From: Bacteroidota bacterium
GTDB taxonomy: Bacteria > Bacteroidota > Bacteroidia > B-17B0 > Aurantibacillaceae
Reading direction: 5' to 3'
Assembly: GCA_030684395.1 (NCBI GenBank)
Contig: JAUXTT010000013.1
Coordinates: forward strand, 40,153-104,152
Length of the DNA: 64,000 nucleotides
The notes beneath the pieces are model-generated. The model was given only the letters and a program-made list of their open reading frames with translations, had not been told where the DNA came from and ran no database searches. The position numbers were made by a program, and so were the translations under genes. Positions 9,535 through 18,291 of this stretch are shown piece by piece. Positions within the stretch are counted from its first letter, which is position 1; every line of letters begins with the position of its first letter.

Positions 9535-9984
9535 ATGAAGAATTTATTTGAAAAAGAAGCGTACAACGAGGTTATTAAAAGACTAGATAATTTACAAGCA
9601 ACGGCTCAACGTGAGTGGGGAAAAATGAATGTAGGCCAGATGCTTGCACATTGTTCAGCCACGTTTGAAGTATCAACCGGAAAACACTCGCCTCCTCGTG
9701 TATTCATTGGAAGAGTTTTAGGTCCATTATTAAAAAAATCTTATGTAAGCGAAAAGCAATTCGAAAAGAATGGTCCCACCTACAAAGGTTTTGTAATAGG
9801 GGATGAGCGTAATTTTAATTTTGAAAAAGACAAACTTCATGCTTTTATCACTGAATTCCACGAAGGAGGTGAAGCTAAATGCACCACAGCTCCTCATGCT
9901 TTTTTCGGGCATTTAAGCAAATCCGAATGGGCCATTGTGATGTACAAACATTTGGATCATCATTTCCGTCAATTTGGTGCTTAG
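9535..9984 (+). CDS. DUF1569 / DinB-like protein
   Basis: The 149-residue protein fits the DUF1569 family of the DinB/YfiT four-helix fold, whose members often hold a metal through histidines. The motif WGKMNVGQMLAHCS near residue 27 and the late HAFFGHLSKSEWAIVMYKHLDHHF segment are characteristic. The biological role of the family is not established. It follows the exported protein by 15 nt and may be co-transcribed. Its stop codon overlaps that of oxyR on the other strand, so the two genes meet tail to tail with no space for a terminator. Confidence 0.8.
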   Translation: MKNLFEKEAYNEVIKRLDNLQATAQREWGKMNVGQMLAHCSATFEVSTGKHSPPRVFIGRVLGPLLKKSYVSEKQFEKNGPTYKGFVIGDERNFNFEKDKLHAFITEFHEGGEAKCTTAPHAFFGHLSKSEWAIVMYKHLDHHFRQFGA

Positions 9985-10922
9985 GATTCAACCTCCACTA
10001 TATTTTTCTTTTTTGTTGACTGCATTTCTTCCGGAATAAACTTCAGGATTTCTGCCTGTAAGGCTTCCAGTAATTTGCGTTTTACAAAATAACGATAACT
10101 TACAATGCTAATCTCACGAACAGGAGCCGGACTTTTAAAATAGCGGATGTTTTTTTTCTCTTTGGGCGAAAGATCAGCTACTGCCAACTCAGGTAATATG
10201 GTAATTCCACCGTTTATATCAACCATACGTTTCAGGGTTTCAATGCTGCCCGATTCAAAATCCAGTTGATGAATCTCTTTTTCTCTTTTCTTTAACTCAC
10301 ATAAATTCACCACCTGTGCTCTCAAACAATGCCCTTCTTCCAAAAGCCATAATCTGTTGATGTCAATATCTTCAGCCAAAAGATATTTCTTCTTCATTAA
10401 TTTTTCTTCTTTAGAACTATAAACTACAAATTGCTCATAGAACAATGGCTCCTCCAGCAGGTCTGCCTTGTGCAAGGGTGTTGCAAGAATTCCCGCATCC
10501 AAGATTCCCTGCTGTAATTGCTGAACTATTTGTTCGGTAGTTACTTCACTGATCTTTAGTTTTACTTTAGAATATTTTTTTAGGAAAGAAGAAAGAAACA
10601 GGGGCAATAATTGCGGTGCAACAGTGGGAATGATCCCGATTCTTAATTCACCACTGATTTCTTTTGTTTCTTCCTTTATGATTTCTTTAAGTTTTTTAGT
10701 TTCACTTATGATTATTTTAGCCTGCTTGATCAATTTCATCCCAATCTCCGTTGGAACAACAGGTTGTTTGCTTCGGTCAAAGATCTTCACCTCCAGTTCA
10801 TCTTCCAGCTTTTTGATCATCATGCTCAAAGTTGCCTGAGTAACAAAACTTTTCTCTGCTGCCGTAACAAAATGACGGTAAGTGTCAACCGCAATTATGT
10901 ATTCAAACTGTTGTAGGTTCAT
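9981..10922 (-). CDS. oxyR: Hydrogen-peroxide-sensing LysR-type regulator
   Basis: The 313-residue product has an N-terminal winged helix (residues 1-60, FVTAAEKSFVTQATLSMMIKKL) and a LysR effector domain. The segment LLEEGHCLRAQ places cysteines at 199 and 208, exactly where OxyR forms its redox disulphide, so this is a true OxyR rather than a generic LysR protein. In its oxidised form OxyR activates peroxide-defence genes. It is divergent from a peroxiredoxin gene and AhpD, its expected targets. An OxyR-type half-site lies 5 bp upstream of its start codon, suggesting autoregulation. Confidence 0.92.
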   Translation of the reverse strand: MNLQQFEYIIAVDTYRHFVTAAEKSFVTQATLSMMIKKLEDELEVKIFDRSKQPVVPTEIGMKLIKQAKIIISETKKLKEIIKEETKEISGELRIGIIPTVAPQLLPLFLSSFLKKYSKVKLKISEVTTEQIVQQLQQGILDAGILATPLHKADLLEEPLFYEQFVVYSSKEEKLMKKKYLLAEDIDINRLWLLEEGHCLRAQVVNLCELKKREKEIHQLDFESGSIETLKRMVDINGGITILPELAVADLSPKEKKNIRYFKSPAPVREISIVSYRYFVKRKLLEALQAEILKFIPEEMQSTKKKNIVEVES

Positions 10923-10926
10923 AGTT

Positions 10927-10941
10927 ATAGTTTTTATCTAT
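10927..10941. promoter_or_regulatory. OxyR-type binding half-site
   Basis: ATAG, 7 nt, CTAT matches the E. coli OxyR half-site ATAGntnnnanCTAT at every specified position, including the inner T and A. It lies between the divergent oxyR and peroxiredoxin genes, next to the oxyR start. A second half-site at the expected spacing is only weakly present. Confidence 0.5.
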
Positions 10942-10969
10942 ACAAATATAATAAATATCAGTTTGATTT

Positions 10970-11100
10970 ATATCTATAATCCGTGCAAATTTGTGCTGTG
11001 GTTTTGGAAACAAGAATCAAGACGGCAGGATTCAGGACAGATCACAATAAATAAAAGACAGAATACAAACAAAAATCCGTGGAATCAGTGAAATCTGCGG
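10970..11100. repeat. Degenerate intergenic repeats upstream of the peroxiredoxin gene
   Basis: Two related direct units beginning ATCCGTG and ending TGTGG or TGCGG lie at about 10979-11001 and 11074-11100. Between them is GAATCAAGACGGCAGGATTC, a separate short repeat. They look like decayed copies of dispersed intergenic repeats and fall in the leader of the peroxiredoxin gene. Confidence 0.45.
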
Positions 11101-11119
11101 CTAAAAAGAAAACAACAAT

Positions 11120-11674
11120 ATGGAAACAAAAGTAACATCAGTAGGGTCTAAATTCCCTCAATTCAAAAAACAGGCAGTTGTATCAACAGAAAAAGGAAAA
11201 GAGTTTGCGGACATCAGCAATGAGATCCATACGGGGAAAAACAAGTGGATGGTACTATTTTGGTGGCCGAAGGATTTTACATTCGTTTGCCCAACTGAGA
11301 TTGCAGAGTTTGACAAACACAATGGAGATTTTGCGGACAGAGATACAGTTTTAATTGGCGCATCAACCGACAGTGAGTTTGTGCATTTGGCATGGAGAAA
11401 AAATCATGATGATTTGAAAAACCTTTCTATTCCAATGTTAGCAGATACTTCTAAATCACTTGCAGAAGAACTAGGGATCTTAGATTCAAATGAAAAGGTT
11501 GCATACCGTGCTACTTACATAGTAGATCCTGAAGGAACAGTGCGTTGGGTAAGTGTTTATGATCTGAATGTAGGAAGAAATGTAAAGGAAGTAATTCGCG
11601 TATTGGATGCTTTGCAAACGGATGAATTATGTCCTTGCAACTGGCAAAAAGGGGAAGATACTATTCACGCTTAG
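11120..11674 (+). CDS. AhpC-like 2-Cys peroxiredoxin
   Basis: The 184-residue enzyme reduces peroxides in the cytoplasm. FTFVCPTEIAEF holds the peroxidatic cysteine C57 with the Pro-Thr context of the family. The C-terminal LCPCNWQKGED supplies the resolving cysteine (C171 or C173). It resembles the AhpC/AhpE-like group of Bacteroidota and actinobacteria that pairs with AhpD rather than AhpF. oxyR is divergent upstream and ahpD is 77 nt downstream in the same direction, consistent with a peroxide-induced operon. Confidence 0.92.
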   Translation: METKVTSVGSKFPQFKKQAVVSTEKGKEFADISNEIHTGKNKWMVLFWWPKDFTFVCPTEIAEFDKHNGDFADRDTVLIGASTDSEFVHLAWRKNHDDLKNLSIPMLADTSKSLAEELGILDSNEKVAYRATYIVDPEGTVRWVSVYDLNVGRNVKEVIRVLDALQTDELCPCNWQKGEDTIHA

Positions 11675-11751
11675 TATAGACCTAAGACTTGAAGACACAA
11701 GAGCCAAGATGCTTTTCGTGAATGTAGACAAATTTTACAAATAATTAAATC

Positions 11752-12333
11752 ATGGAAACAATAACAAACGATACATTAAAAGGATTGATGAATGCGATCA
11801 ATTACCAATCAGAGGCTCCGCAAGCTTTATTAGATATGGCTGAGCTGGATACACGTTATTTAAAAGATCTGAAAATCAATGTGAGTAATGCATTGGCTTA
11901 TGAGAACCTAAGTGAAAAAGAAAGCTCGTTACTAGGGTTAAGTGTAGCGATCAATGAAAAATCGAAATCACTAATTGAAAGCTTTGTACTAAAGGCAAAA
12001 GAAAAAGGAGCCACAGATGCAGAGATCTCTGAAACATATGCCTGCGTTTCGTTACTGAACGTAAACAACGTATTCTATCGCTTCAGGCACTTCACGAAAA
12101 AAGAATTCTATACCTCAACTCCTGCAGGAATTAAAATGACCATCATGGGAAATCCTGTTTTAGGAAAAGAGTTCTTTGAGTTGATGAGCCTAGCTGTATC
12201 TGCACTCAATGGTTGTGAGATGTGCGTTAATGCGCATGAGGAATCGTTGATGAAATTGGGAACCAATCAGCAAAGAGTTTATGATGCTGTTAGGTTAGCG
12301 GCAAATATAAAAGGTTTGGTTATTTTAGCTTAG
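11752..12333 (+). CDS. ahpD: Alkylhydroperoxidase AhpD-like (carboxymuconolactone decarboxylase family)
   Basis: The 193-residue, all-helical protein has the AhpD-fold active site NGCEMCVNAHEE with C155, C158 and H162. In characterised systems AhpD passes electrons from dihydrolipoamide-containing enzymes to the AhpC peroxiredoxin. Its place directly behind the peroxiredoxin gene, under OxyR, supports the same job here and would explain the absence of ahpF. A long inverted repeat follows the stop codon. Confidence 0.88.
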   Translation: METITNDTLKGLMNAINYQSEAPQALLDMAELDTRYLKDLKINVSNALAYENLSEKESSLLGLSVAINEKSKSLIESFVLKAKEKGATDAEISETYACVSLLNVNNVFYRFRHFTKKEFYTSTPAGIKMTIMGNPVLGKEFFELMSLAVSALNGCEMCVNAHEESLMKLGTNQQRVYDAVRLAANIKGLVILA

Positions 12334-12348
12334 TTTACATCTGAATAA

Positions 12349-12452
12349 AACCATATAAGGCATATAAGAACATGTGAGTCAGTGGGCATTTTATTGTAAA
12401 TTGTAAAATCTTGGCTTCAATTCTTACATGACCTTAAATGCCTTATATGGTT
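12349..12452. repeat. Intergenic inverted repeat (26-nt arms)
   Basis: The left arm (12349-12374) begins AACCATATAAGGCAT and the right arm (12427-12452) is its reverse complement with 3 mismatches in 26. The arms are separated by 52 nt. It lies between two genes that converge (ahpD and the M1 peptidase), so it could fold in either transcript and act as a bidirectional terminator or a dispersed repeat. Confidence 0.75.
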
Positions 12453-12459
12453 CAAAAAA

Positions 12460-15400
12460 TTAAAACGCCCTATTCACACCAATCATCCAACGGAACTGCA
12501 GGTAATCTTTTTCTGCATATGGTAAACGATTAATGAATACAGGGAAATCAGCGCGGATACTTAGTGGTTTTACAGTTTGCAATTTCCAAAAACGTTTGAT
12601 AATTAATTCTAATCCCAAACCTGCATCCGCCATTATGTTGGAGAATGCCATGTTCTCAGTTGTGTAGTTGGTATTGATGACACCTGCATCTCCAAATAAA
12701 TACGGTGTCAATTTAAAGGTGTTACGCAAAAGTGCTTTGTCTAATTTCACCAGTTTATCAAATTCGATTTCCACACTTGCGGAAGTACCTGTCATGCCTT
12801 TGTAATTGTAATGAGGAATTCCATCAATATCTCCGCTATATAATAAATAACCCATGTAACCTCTTAAGTTTAATCCACCACCCGCAGCGAAGTTGGTGGT
12901 TTTTGCACCGAAATCAAATGGAGGCATAATTCCCATTGAGCGCGTGTATTTATTATCCATCAATTCTTCAGGGTTTGCTCCTGCTGCGTATAGCATTGAT
13001 TCTAATGGAACATTGTTACCTGTTCCAACTTGTGCAAATAAACGAGTATTGATGTTTACGATTCCTAATTTACTTTTTGTGATCCATGATCCGGTTAAAG
13101 CAGAGTAATCATAATCGCTGTAAACAAATGGAGTTCTCAGTGTTAAGTTCCATTTCCCCGCCCCTTTTCTGTAATTGTAATCGTGATCAAAACTTACATT
13201 CATTGTGTTATTCAGTTTACCCGGGATCCAATGACTTTTGTAGATCAAATAAGTAAGGTCATTATCCACATCGCGTAACATGGTTTTTAACTGAATGAAT
13301 AATTTATTTTTATCGTTATTACTTTTCTTTTCGAAACCTACCCATGCAGAACTTAATCCATCCAGCTCACGAATACTTGCACTGAAAGAAGATCGTTTCA
13401 TAAATTTTTCTGTAGACGTTTTATAATTAACTAAAACAGAGACATTATCATTACTATTAATATGTTCTGTGGTTAAATAAGACTGGCCAATTCTTGAGTT
13501 GAACCAAACTGTTGCATCAAACACATTTTTTATTCCCATGTAATTTCCGTTGGCATGTGCTCCGAATTTAATACCATCAAAACCGTTGTACCAAACGGCA
13601 GGACGGTAGAATAGTTCATAGTTATTACGATCAGGTAAATTAAAGATCTTTGAATCCAAACTAACAGTAACATTTTTTTTGCTTGAATTATTTACACCAT
13701 ACACATCAGCTAAACGGTGAGTTGTATCAATAACTACATTCTCAATTCCACCAGGAATAGTAACTGTAGCAGTATAAGTAGGTTTCACTTTATCCCAACC
13801 TATCCAACGTGGCAAAGTAGTTGCAGTTGTTTTTTTCTCGAACCAGGTATTTGGAATATAAAAACTCTTGCTGGAAGAATCTTTTGAAATCACAGTAAAG
13901 TCGATTGGCATTTGCATTTTACCAATACGCTTGAAAGTTATTTTATATTGATCCTTTGTCTTCCTTACCTTCTTAACTTTAGTTACAGCGTAATCAATTG
14001 TTTTGGTAGTTTCCATCCACTGATCAAAGAACCAATTCATATCTGCTTTGGTAGTTTTAGCAATTGAGTTTCTGAAATCTTCCGGATAAGGATGACACAT
14101 CATCCATTCATCAAAATAATTTTGCATTGCAACAACAAACAAACTATCGCCCAATACATATTTCAAGTTGTATAACATTGTAGCAGTCTTGGTATAAACT
14201 TGACCGTATCCGCCACCGTGTCTGATTCCTCCGTTAAATCCATCACTGTGCGTGTTCAAAGTAACTTCTTCACCTTTGTTTACTGAATTGTAATATCCGT
14301 AATACACATCCGTTTCACGCACTTTATTTTTCTTGTGATATCTCTCAACATAATTCGAACCACTTCCGTACTCAATATCATACACACCTTCTATATTTTC
14401 CCAGGTATCGGCAGTATAGAATTGAGTGAATCCTTCATCCATGCAGGCACGATATGTTTCGTTACTCCCGATCATTCCGAAGAACCAGTTGTGTGATAAT
14501 TCGTGAATAAATAAACCTCTGAACTCAGGATCGTATCCACCATTTAAAGCAATCATCGGATATTCCATTCCATCCTGCGCATCAGCTGAGATCATTTTAG
14601 GATAAGCATACATTCCAATATTTCTTGAGTTAGTCTCGATAATCTTAGCAACATATTTTGCAGCGTTTATCCAACCCGCAGCATGTGGTTCTTGCACCAA
14701 TGCAATACAACGTATGTTTCCGTAATGCGCTTCTCCAATACGATAAGTTGGATCAAAAGTATAAGCAACATCGTGTACATTTACTGCAGAAAATTTCCAT
14801 GTTTTAGTTGTACCATCTCGTTTCACCATTTCTCCTGCAGGAGAATTCCATGGCTTCTTTTTAAAATTAGAGATATCCAGTTTCTCACGTAATTCAATTG
14901 GTAACACTTGCGGCTCGTTGATCATTGCACCTGTACCATCTAAAATATAATGATTCGGAACAGTGATTTCTACGTGGAAAGCACCATAGTCACCATAAAA
15001 TTCGTGATCCATGTGTTGATCTGTATCCCAACCGAATTTTTTATCATACACGGAAATACGAGGATACCAATGCACCATATCATAATGTTTGTATGGACCG
15101 GCATTAAACAATTTCATACGATTACGAATTGCTTCTTTATCAAAATAGGTTTTGAAATCAATATTAAAAGTGATTGAATCACCTGCTTTCAAAGGTTTAT
15201 CGAGCCACACTTTTAAAATAGTATTGTCTAATTCTGTTTTCAGGTCTTTACCGTCAACCTGCATTTTGGTAACTTCAGTTCCCAAATTGTCTTTACGATA
15301 CTTACCAAACTTTAAATGATAATTATTGTTTTTGTAGAGATCAGCTAAATAAGAATCTTTCGTGTTTGCGTTTGCATATAAATGAAAATACACATAGTTC

Positions 15401-15639
15401 AATTCGTCAGGAGAGTTATTCCAATAGGTTAGCTCTTCGTTTCCTGTTACTACATCAGTGCAATCGTTTACACTTGCTTTCAGGTTATAAAACACATCCT
15501 GTTGCCAATATGCATCATGCGGTTTTTTATTTTTCCAGTAGTATAGATTTTTTGCTGAGCGGAATTGGGTATATTCTTTTTGTCCGAAAATGAACAGTGG
15601 AAGAATGAATAGGATGAGTAAGAGTGCTTTTGTTTTCAT
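12460..15639 (-). CDS. M1-family metallopeptidase fused to a C-terminal beta-barrel-like domain
   Basis: The 1059-residue product has a signal peptide (LFILPLFIFGQ) followed by a gluzincin aminopeptidase module. It carries GMEYPM (the GxMEN-like exopeptidase loop) and the zinc site H379-E-L-S-H383 with E402 exactly 18 residues further, as in HExxH-x18-E. From about residue 680 the sequence changes to alternating polar/hydrophobic strands (YRPAVWYNGFDGIKFG, NLRGYMGYLLY) and ends in RWMIGVNRAF, a terminal aromatic as in outer-membrane barrels. The peptidase is probably held at the outer membrane. Similar fusions occur in Bacteroidota. Substrate is unknown. Confidence 0.88.
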   Translation of the reverse strand: MKTKALLLILFILPLFIFGQKEYTQFRSAKNLYYWKNKKPHDAYWQQDVFYNLKASVNDCTDVVTGNEELTYWNNSPDELNYVYFHLYANANTKDSYLADLYKNNNYHLKFGKYRKDNLGTEVTKMQVDGKDLKTELDNTILKVWLDKPLKAGDSITFNIDFKTYFDKEAIRNRMKLFNAGPYKHYDMVHWYPRISVYDKKFGWDTDQHMDHEFYGDYGAFHVEITVPNHYILDGTGAMINEPQVLPIELREKLDISNFKKKPWNSPAGEMVKRDGTTKTWKFSAVNVHDVAYTFDPTYRIGEAHYGNIRCIALVQEPHAAGWINAAKYVAKIIETNSRNIGMYAYPKMISADAQDGMEYPMIALNGGYDPEFRGLFIHELSHNWFFGMIGSNETYRACMDEGFTQFYTADTWENIEGVYDIEYGSGSNYVERYHKKNKVRETDVYYGYYNSVNKGEEVTLNTHSDGFNGGIRHGGGYGQVYTKTATMLYNLKYVLGDSLFVVAMQNYFDEWMMCHPYPEDFRNSIAKTTKADMNWFFDQWMETTKTIDYAVTKVKKVRKTKDQYKITFKRIGKMQMPIDFTVISKDSSSKSFYIPNTWFEKKTTATTLPRWIGWDKVKPTYTATVTIPGGIENVVIDTTHRLADVYGVNNSSKKNVTVSLDSKIFNLPDRNNYELFYRPAVWYNGFDGIKFGAHANGNYMGIKNVFDATVWFNSRIGQSYLTTEHINSNDNVSVLVNYKTSTEKFMKRSSFSASIRELDGLSSAWVGFEKKSNNDKNKLFIQLKTMLRDVDNDLTYLIYKSHWIPGKLNNTMNVSFDHDYNYRKGAGKWNLTLRTPFVYSDYDYSALTGSWITKSKLGIVNINTRLFAQVGTGNNVPLESMLYAAGANPEELMDNKYTRSMGIMPPFDFGAKTTNFAAGGGLNLRGYMGYLLYSGDIDGIPHYNYKGMTGTSASVEIEFDKLVKLDKALLRNTFKLTPYLFGDAGVINTNYTTENMAFSNIMADAGLGLELIIKRFWKLQTVKPLSIRADFPVFINRLPYAEKDYLQFRWMIGVNRAF

Positions 15640-15649
15640 TTGGTGTTTG

Positions 15650-15697
15650 GCGCCTCGCCCTCTTATCCCTCTCCTAGGGAGAAGGACGATCGAGCTC
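15650..15697. repeat. Short GC-rich hairpin upstream of the M1 peptidase
   Basis: The segment around TCCCTCTCCTAGGGAGAAGGA (15666-15686) folds on itself, and CGAGCTCG at 15690-15697 is a perfect 8-bp palindrome. It is GC-rich against an AT-rich surround and resembles short dispersed intergenic repeats. Confidence 0.4.
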
Positions 15698-15761
15698 GGT
15701 AGTTTTTAAATTTGTTCCTTTATCTTAGATTTTCTTTTAAATGCTTGCGCATTTCTTATTT

Positions 15762-16400
15762 CTAGTGCTTTTTTAATTCTTTACTTAATTCCTTGAATAC
15801 TTTGTTTGCTTCTGCATCTGTTAGCTGTAAACCGAATCTTACAAACTTAGCGGCGTATCTGAACATCAGTCTTTCTCCACCAATTACCCAAAACGATTCC
15901 TGCATTTGCACAAAAAAATCTCCTCTGTTTGGTTTTAAAATTTCGAATTCATTTATCAATGCCGGGTCGTATTCCTTTATTTTTCCCTTTTTATTAATTT
16001 CTCTTTGATAGAATAACTTTCCGTTTTTAATCCACATTTTTTCTTTCCCGAATTTTCTGAATAAAAAGGTCTTCCCTACTTTGTATTCGAAATAAGCCCA
16101 AAATGCAATGATGCCCATAATAAATAAGCGCTTATTCTGGTTTTTATCGATGCCTTTTTGAATATCGACCATAACCGGTTTATCATTCTTTTTATATGCC
16201 AATTCATATTGATAACGATAAAATGCACCTTCCTTAGAAGCATTATAATACATGGAAATATAAATAATCCCGCTAATGGTCCAAAGCATTAACCAAATAA
16301 ACAGTAGGTTTACTTTCCATTTTTTGTCAGTTGGTAATACCACCAAACTAAAAACATTGTCTTTACTTAAAATACTTACTCTTTCGCTGATAACTTGCAT
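15762..16400 (-). CDS. Membrane protein of unknown function
   Basis: The 212-residue product has two hydrophobic helices (about residues 30-50, LLFIWLMLWTISGIIY, and about 85-105, LFIMGIIAFWAYFEY) and a soluble C-terminal half that resembles a PH-like beta domain. That resemblance is a guess. ATG at 16400 was chosen; a GTG at 16433 is possible. A minus-strand TACCTTCG box at 16450-16457 could be its promoter. It is transcribed towards the M1 peptidase gene. Confidence 0.65.
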   Translation of the reverse strand: MQVISERVSILSKDNVFSLVVLPTDKKWKVNLLFIWLMLWTISGIIYISMYYNASKEGAFYRYQYELAYKKNDKPVMVDIQKGIDKNQNKRLFIMGIIAFWAYFEYKVGKTFLFRKFGKEKMWIKNGKLFYQREINKKGKIKEYDPALINEFEILKPNRGDFFVQMQESFWVIGGERLMFRYAAKFVRFGLQLTDAEANKVFKELSKELKKH

Positions 16401-16779
16401 AAATTCTTTCTTTCCGGTGACGGGTATAACCACCACTCCAAAACAGGGGCGAAGGTAGTATTTTTGCTCAAACCTCACCAAAAGGGAATGATGGAAGGGC
16501 TTATAGGTTTATAAAGCATTTATCTATTGAACCAAAGGCCCGAAAACCGCAAAACCTTCTTTTATTTATGGTGAAATTCACTTCCAATTTATTTATTTTC
16601 AAATATTTATATAATTTTTATTTGGTAGTTCAGGATTTTAGGTTAACTTTGCATACTTCTTAGGAAGATTGTATCTCAATCTGTTTGTCAATCAAAATTG
16701 CAATTCGGTATTTTACATTTTTCTGAATGAAGCGCTCATTTGGCTGAATTTATAGTCATTTGAAAGTAAAAAAAGATAA
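16401..16779. other. 379-bp divergent intergenic region
   Basis: This gap separates the membrane protein (minus) from the helicase (plus). It holds the minus-strand -7 box at 16450-16457, a consensus-perfect plus-strand promoter at 16621-16651, and a helicase leader of about 120 nt. No further ORF or RNA gene is apparent. The long leader ahead of a helicase plus cold-shock pair could be a temperature-responsive 5' UTR, which is unproven. Confidence 0.6.
16621..16651 (+). promoter_or_regulatory. Consensus promoter of the DEAD-box helicase gene
   Basis: TTTG (16621-16624), exactly 19 nt, then TAACTTTG (16644-16651) match the Bacteroidota consensus at every fixed position. Transcription should start near 16657. 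Confidence 0.85.
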
Positions 16780-17907
16780 ATGACATTTTCGAATTTAAAA
16801 CTTATTAAACCTCTCATTTCTGCATTAGAGAAAAAAGGATACACTGATCCAACACCTATTCAGCAGCAAGCAATTCCAATTGTATTACAGGGCAGAGACA
16901 TTTTTGGTTGTGCCCAAACAGGTACCGGAAAAACAGCCGCTTTCGCATTACCCATCCTACAACTTTTAGACGCAAAGCGAGCAACAAGCAAAAAGGGAAT
17001 TAAAGCCTTAATACTTGCTCCTACACGTGAATTAGCATTACAGATCAGCGAAAACTTTAAAGAATACGGAACAAACTTAGGTTTGTCTCATGTAACTATA
17101 TTTGGAGGTGTTTCTCAGTTTCATCAGGTAGCTGCTTTAAAAAAAGGCGTTGACATACTGATAGCTACCCCAGGAAGATTATTAGACCTTATTCAACAAG
17201 GTTTCATTAAACTAAATGCCGTTGAACATTTTGTATTGGATGAAGCTGATCGTATGTTGGATATGGGCTTTATCAATGATATCAAAAGAATTATCCCGAT
17301 GTTGCCTGCTAAAAGACAAACTTTGTTCTTTTCGGCTACTGCAGCTCCGGATATTATGAAACTGGCAAATAAAATTTTGGTTAACCCTGAACATGTTGCG
17401 GTAACTCCGGTTTCTTCAACTACAACTTTGGTTAAACAATCTATTTATTATGTGAAGAAAGAAGACAAACGCATGTTATTGAAGTTTGTTCTTAAACAGG
17501 AAAAAATTAATCACGTATTGGTATTTACACGTACAAAACGTGGGGCTGATAAAGTGGCAAAAGATCTGAATAAAGATGGAATAAAGGCGGAAGCTATACA
17601 TGGCGATAAATCTCAAGGTGCGCGCGAACGTGCATTAAAAGGATTTAAAGACAGAAAAATAAATGTGTTGGTGGCTACGGATGTTGCTTCAAGAGGAATA
17701 GATGTTGATAAATTGTCGCATGTTATTAACTTTGAACTTCCGGAAGTAGCCGAAACTTACGTTCACCGTATTGGAAGAACAGGTCGTGCAGGCGAATCAG
17801 GGATTGCAATGTCATTTTGTACGCGTGATGAGATGCCTTATTTAAAAGAAATTAGTAAATTGATCAACAAAAATATTGAGGTTGTAAAATCTCACCCCTA
17901 TTCCTGA
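16780..17907 (+). CDS. rhlE: DEAD-box RNA helicase, RhlE-like
   Basis: The 375-residue ATP-dependent RNA helicase has the full motif set in order: Q motif (PTPIQQQAI), Walker A AQTGTGKT, PTRELA, TPGRLLD, DEAD, SAT, then the second RecA lobe with ATDVASRGID and HRIGRTGRAG. It ends almost directly after the helicase core, lacking the basic tail of many RhlE proteins. Members remodel rRNA and mRNA structure, often in the cold. The cold-shock protein gene 53 nt downstream supports that role. The rhlE subgroup name is by resemblance. Confidence 0.93.
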   Translation: MTFSNLKLIKPLISALEKKGYTDPTPIQQQAIPIVLQGRDIFGCAQTGTGKTAAFALPILQLLDAKRATSKKGIKALILAPTRELALQISENFKEYGTNLGLSHVTIFGGVSQFHQVAALKKGVDILIATPGRLLDLIQQGFIKLNAVEHFVLDEADRMLDMGFINDIKRIIPMLPAKRQTLFFSATAAPDIMKLANKILVNPEHVAVTPVSSTTTLVKQSIYYVKKEDKRMLLKFVLKQEKINHVLVFTRTKRGADKVAKDLNKDGIKAEAIHGDKSQGARERALKGFKDRKINVLVATDVASRGIDVDKLSHVINFELPEVAETYVHRIGRTGRAGESGIAMSFCTRDEMPYLKEISKLINKNIEVVKSHPYS

Positions 17908-17960
17908 TCTTTTTCAGGGATACAACAGAATAAATAATAGTAAAGTAAAACAACAACAAA

Positions 17961-18149
17961 ATGAAAAACGGAGTAGTAAAATTCTTCAATGAAACCAAAG
18001 GTTTCGGATTTATCAAAGCTGAAGACGGTCAAGAAATTTTTGTTCACGTAAGTGGATTAAAAGAAGAAATTCAAGAGAACGACAATGTAGTATTTGACGT
18101 TCAAGAAGGAAAAAAAGGCTTAAACGCTGTTAACGTGAAACTTGCTTAA
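17961..18149 (+). CDS. Cold-shock protein (CspA family)
   Basis: The 62-residue single OB-fold protein carries both RNA-binding motifs, KGFGFI (RNP1) and IFVHV (RNP2). Proteins of this type melt RNA secondary structure as chaperones. It follows an RNA helicase by 53 nt and precedes a strong terminator, so the pair probably forms a cold- or RNA-structure-related operon. An A-rich stretch rather than a Shine-Dalgarno sequence precedes the ATG. Confidence 0.95.
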   Translation: MKNGVVKFFNETKGFGFIKAEDGQEIFVHVSGLKEEIQENDNVVFDVQEGKKGLNAVNVKLA

Positions 18150-18180
18150 TTGTAAGAATTACTTTAATTCAAACCTACAA

Positions 18181-18208
18181 AAGGCTCCTCTTCAGGAGCC
18201 TTTTTGCT
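18181..18208 (+). terminator. Rho-independent terminator after the cold-shock gene
   Basis: AAGGCTCCT pairs perfectly with AGGAGCCTT across a CTTC loop, followed by a T-tract. It closes the helicase/cold-shock operon. Confidence 0.92.
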
Positions 18209-18256
18209 TTTATAAAGTGGTGAATTTGAATGAGTCTGCAATTTTTCAAATTTCAC

Positions 18257-18287
18257 TTGATTTCCCCTCACTAAACCAATATCTTTG
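18257..18287 (+). promoter_or_regulatory. Promoter of the gene at 18292
   Basis: TTG (18257-18259), 20 nt, then TATCTTTG (18280-18287), an exact -7 match. The box ends 4 nt before the GTG at 18292, implying a leaderless mRNA if that start is used. Confidence 0.55.
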
Positions 18288-18291
18288 TTCG

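Noticed and set aside
10882..11091. A plus-strand reading frame across the oxyR-peroxiredoxin gap
   Set aside because: It overlaps the oxyR start on the other strand and the repeat segments. The regulatory explanation is stronger.
17900..17935. CCTGA/TCAGG stem between the helicase and cold-shock genes as a terminator
   Set aside because: The stem is only about 5-7 bp, overlaps the helicase stop codon and lacks a T-tract after it. Co-transcription seems more likely.
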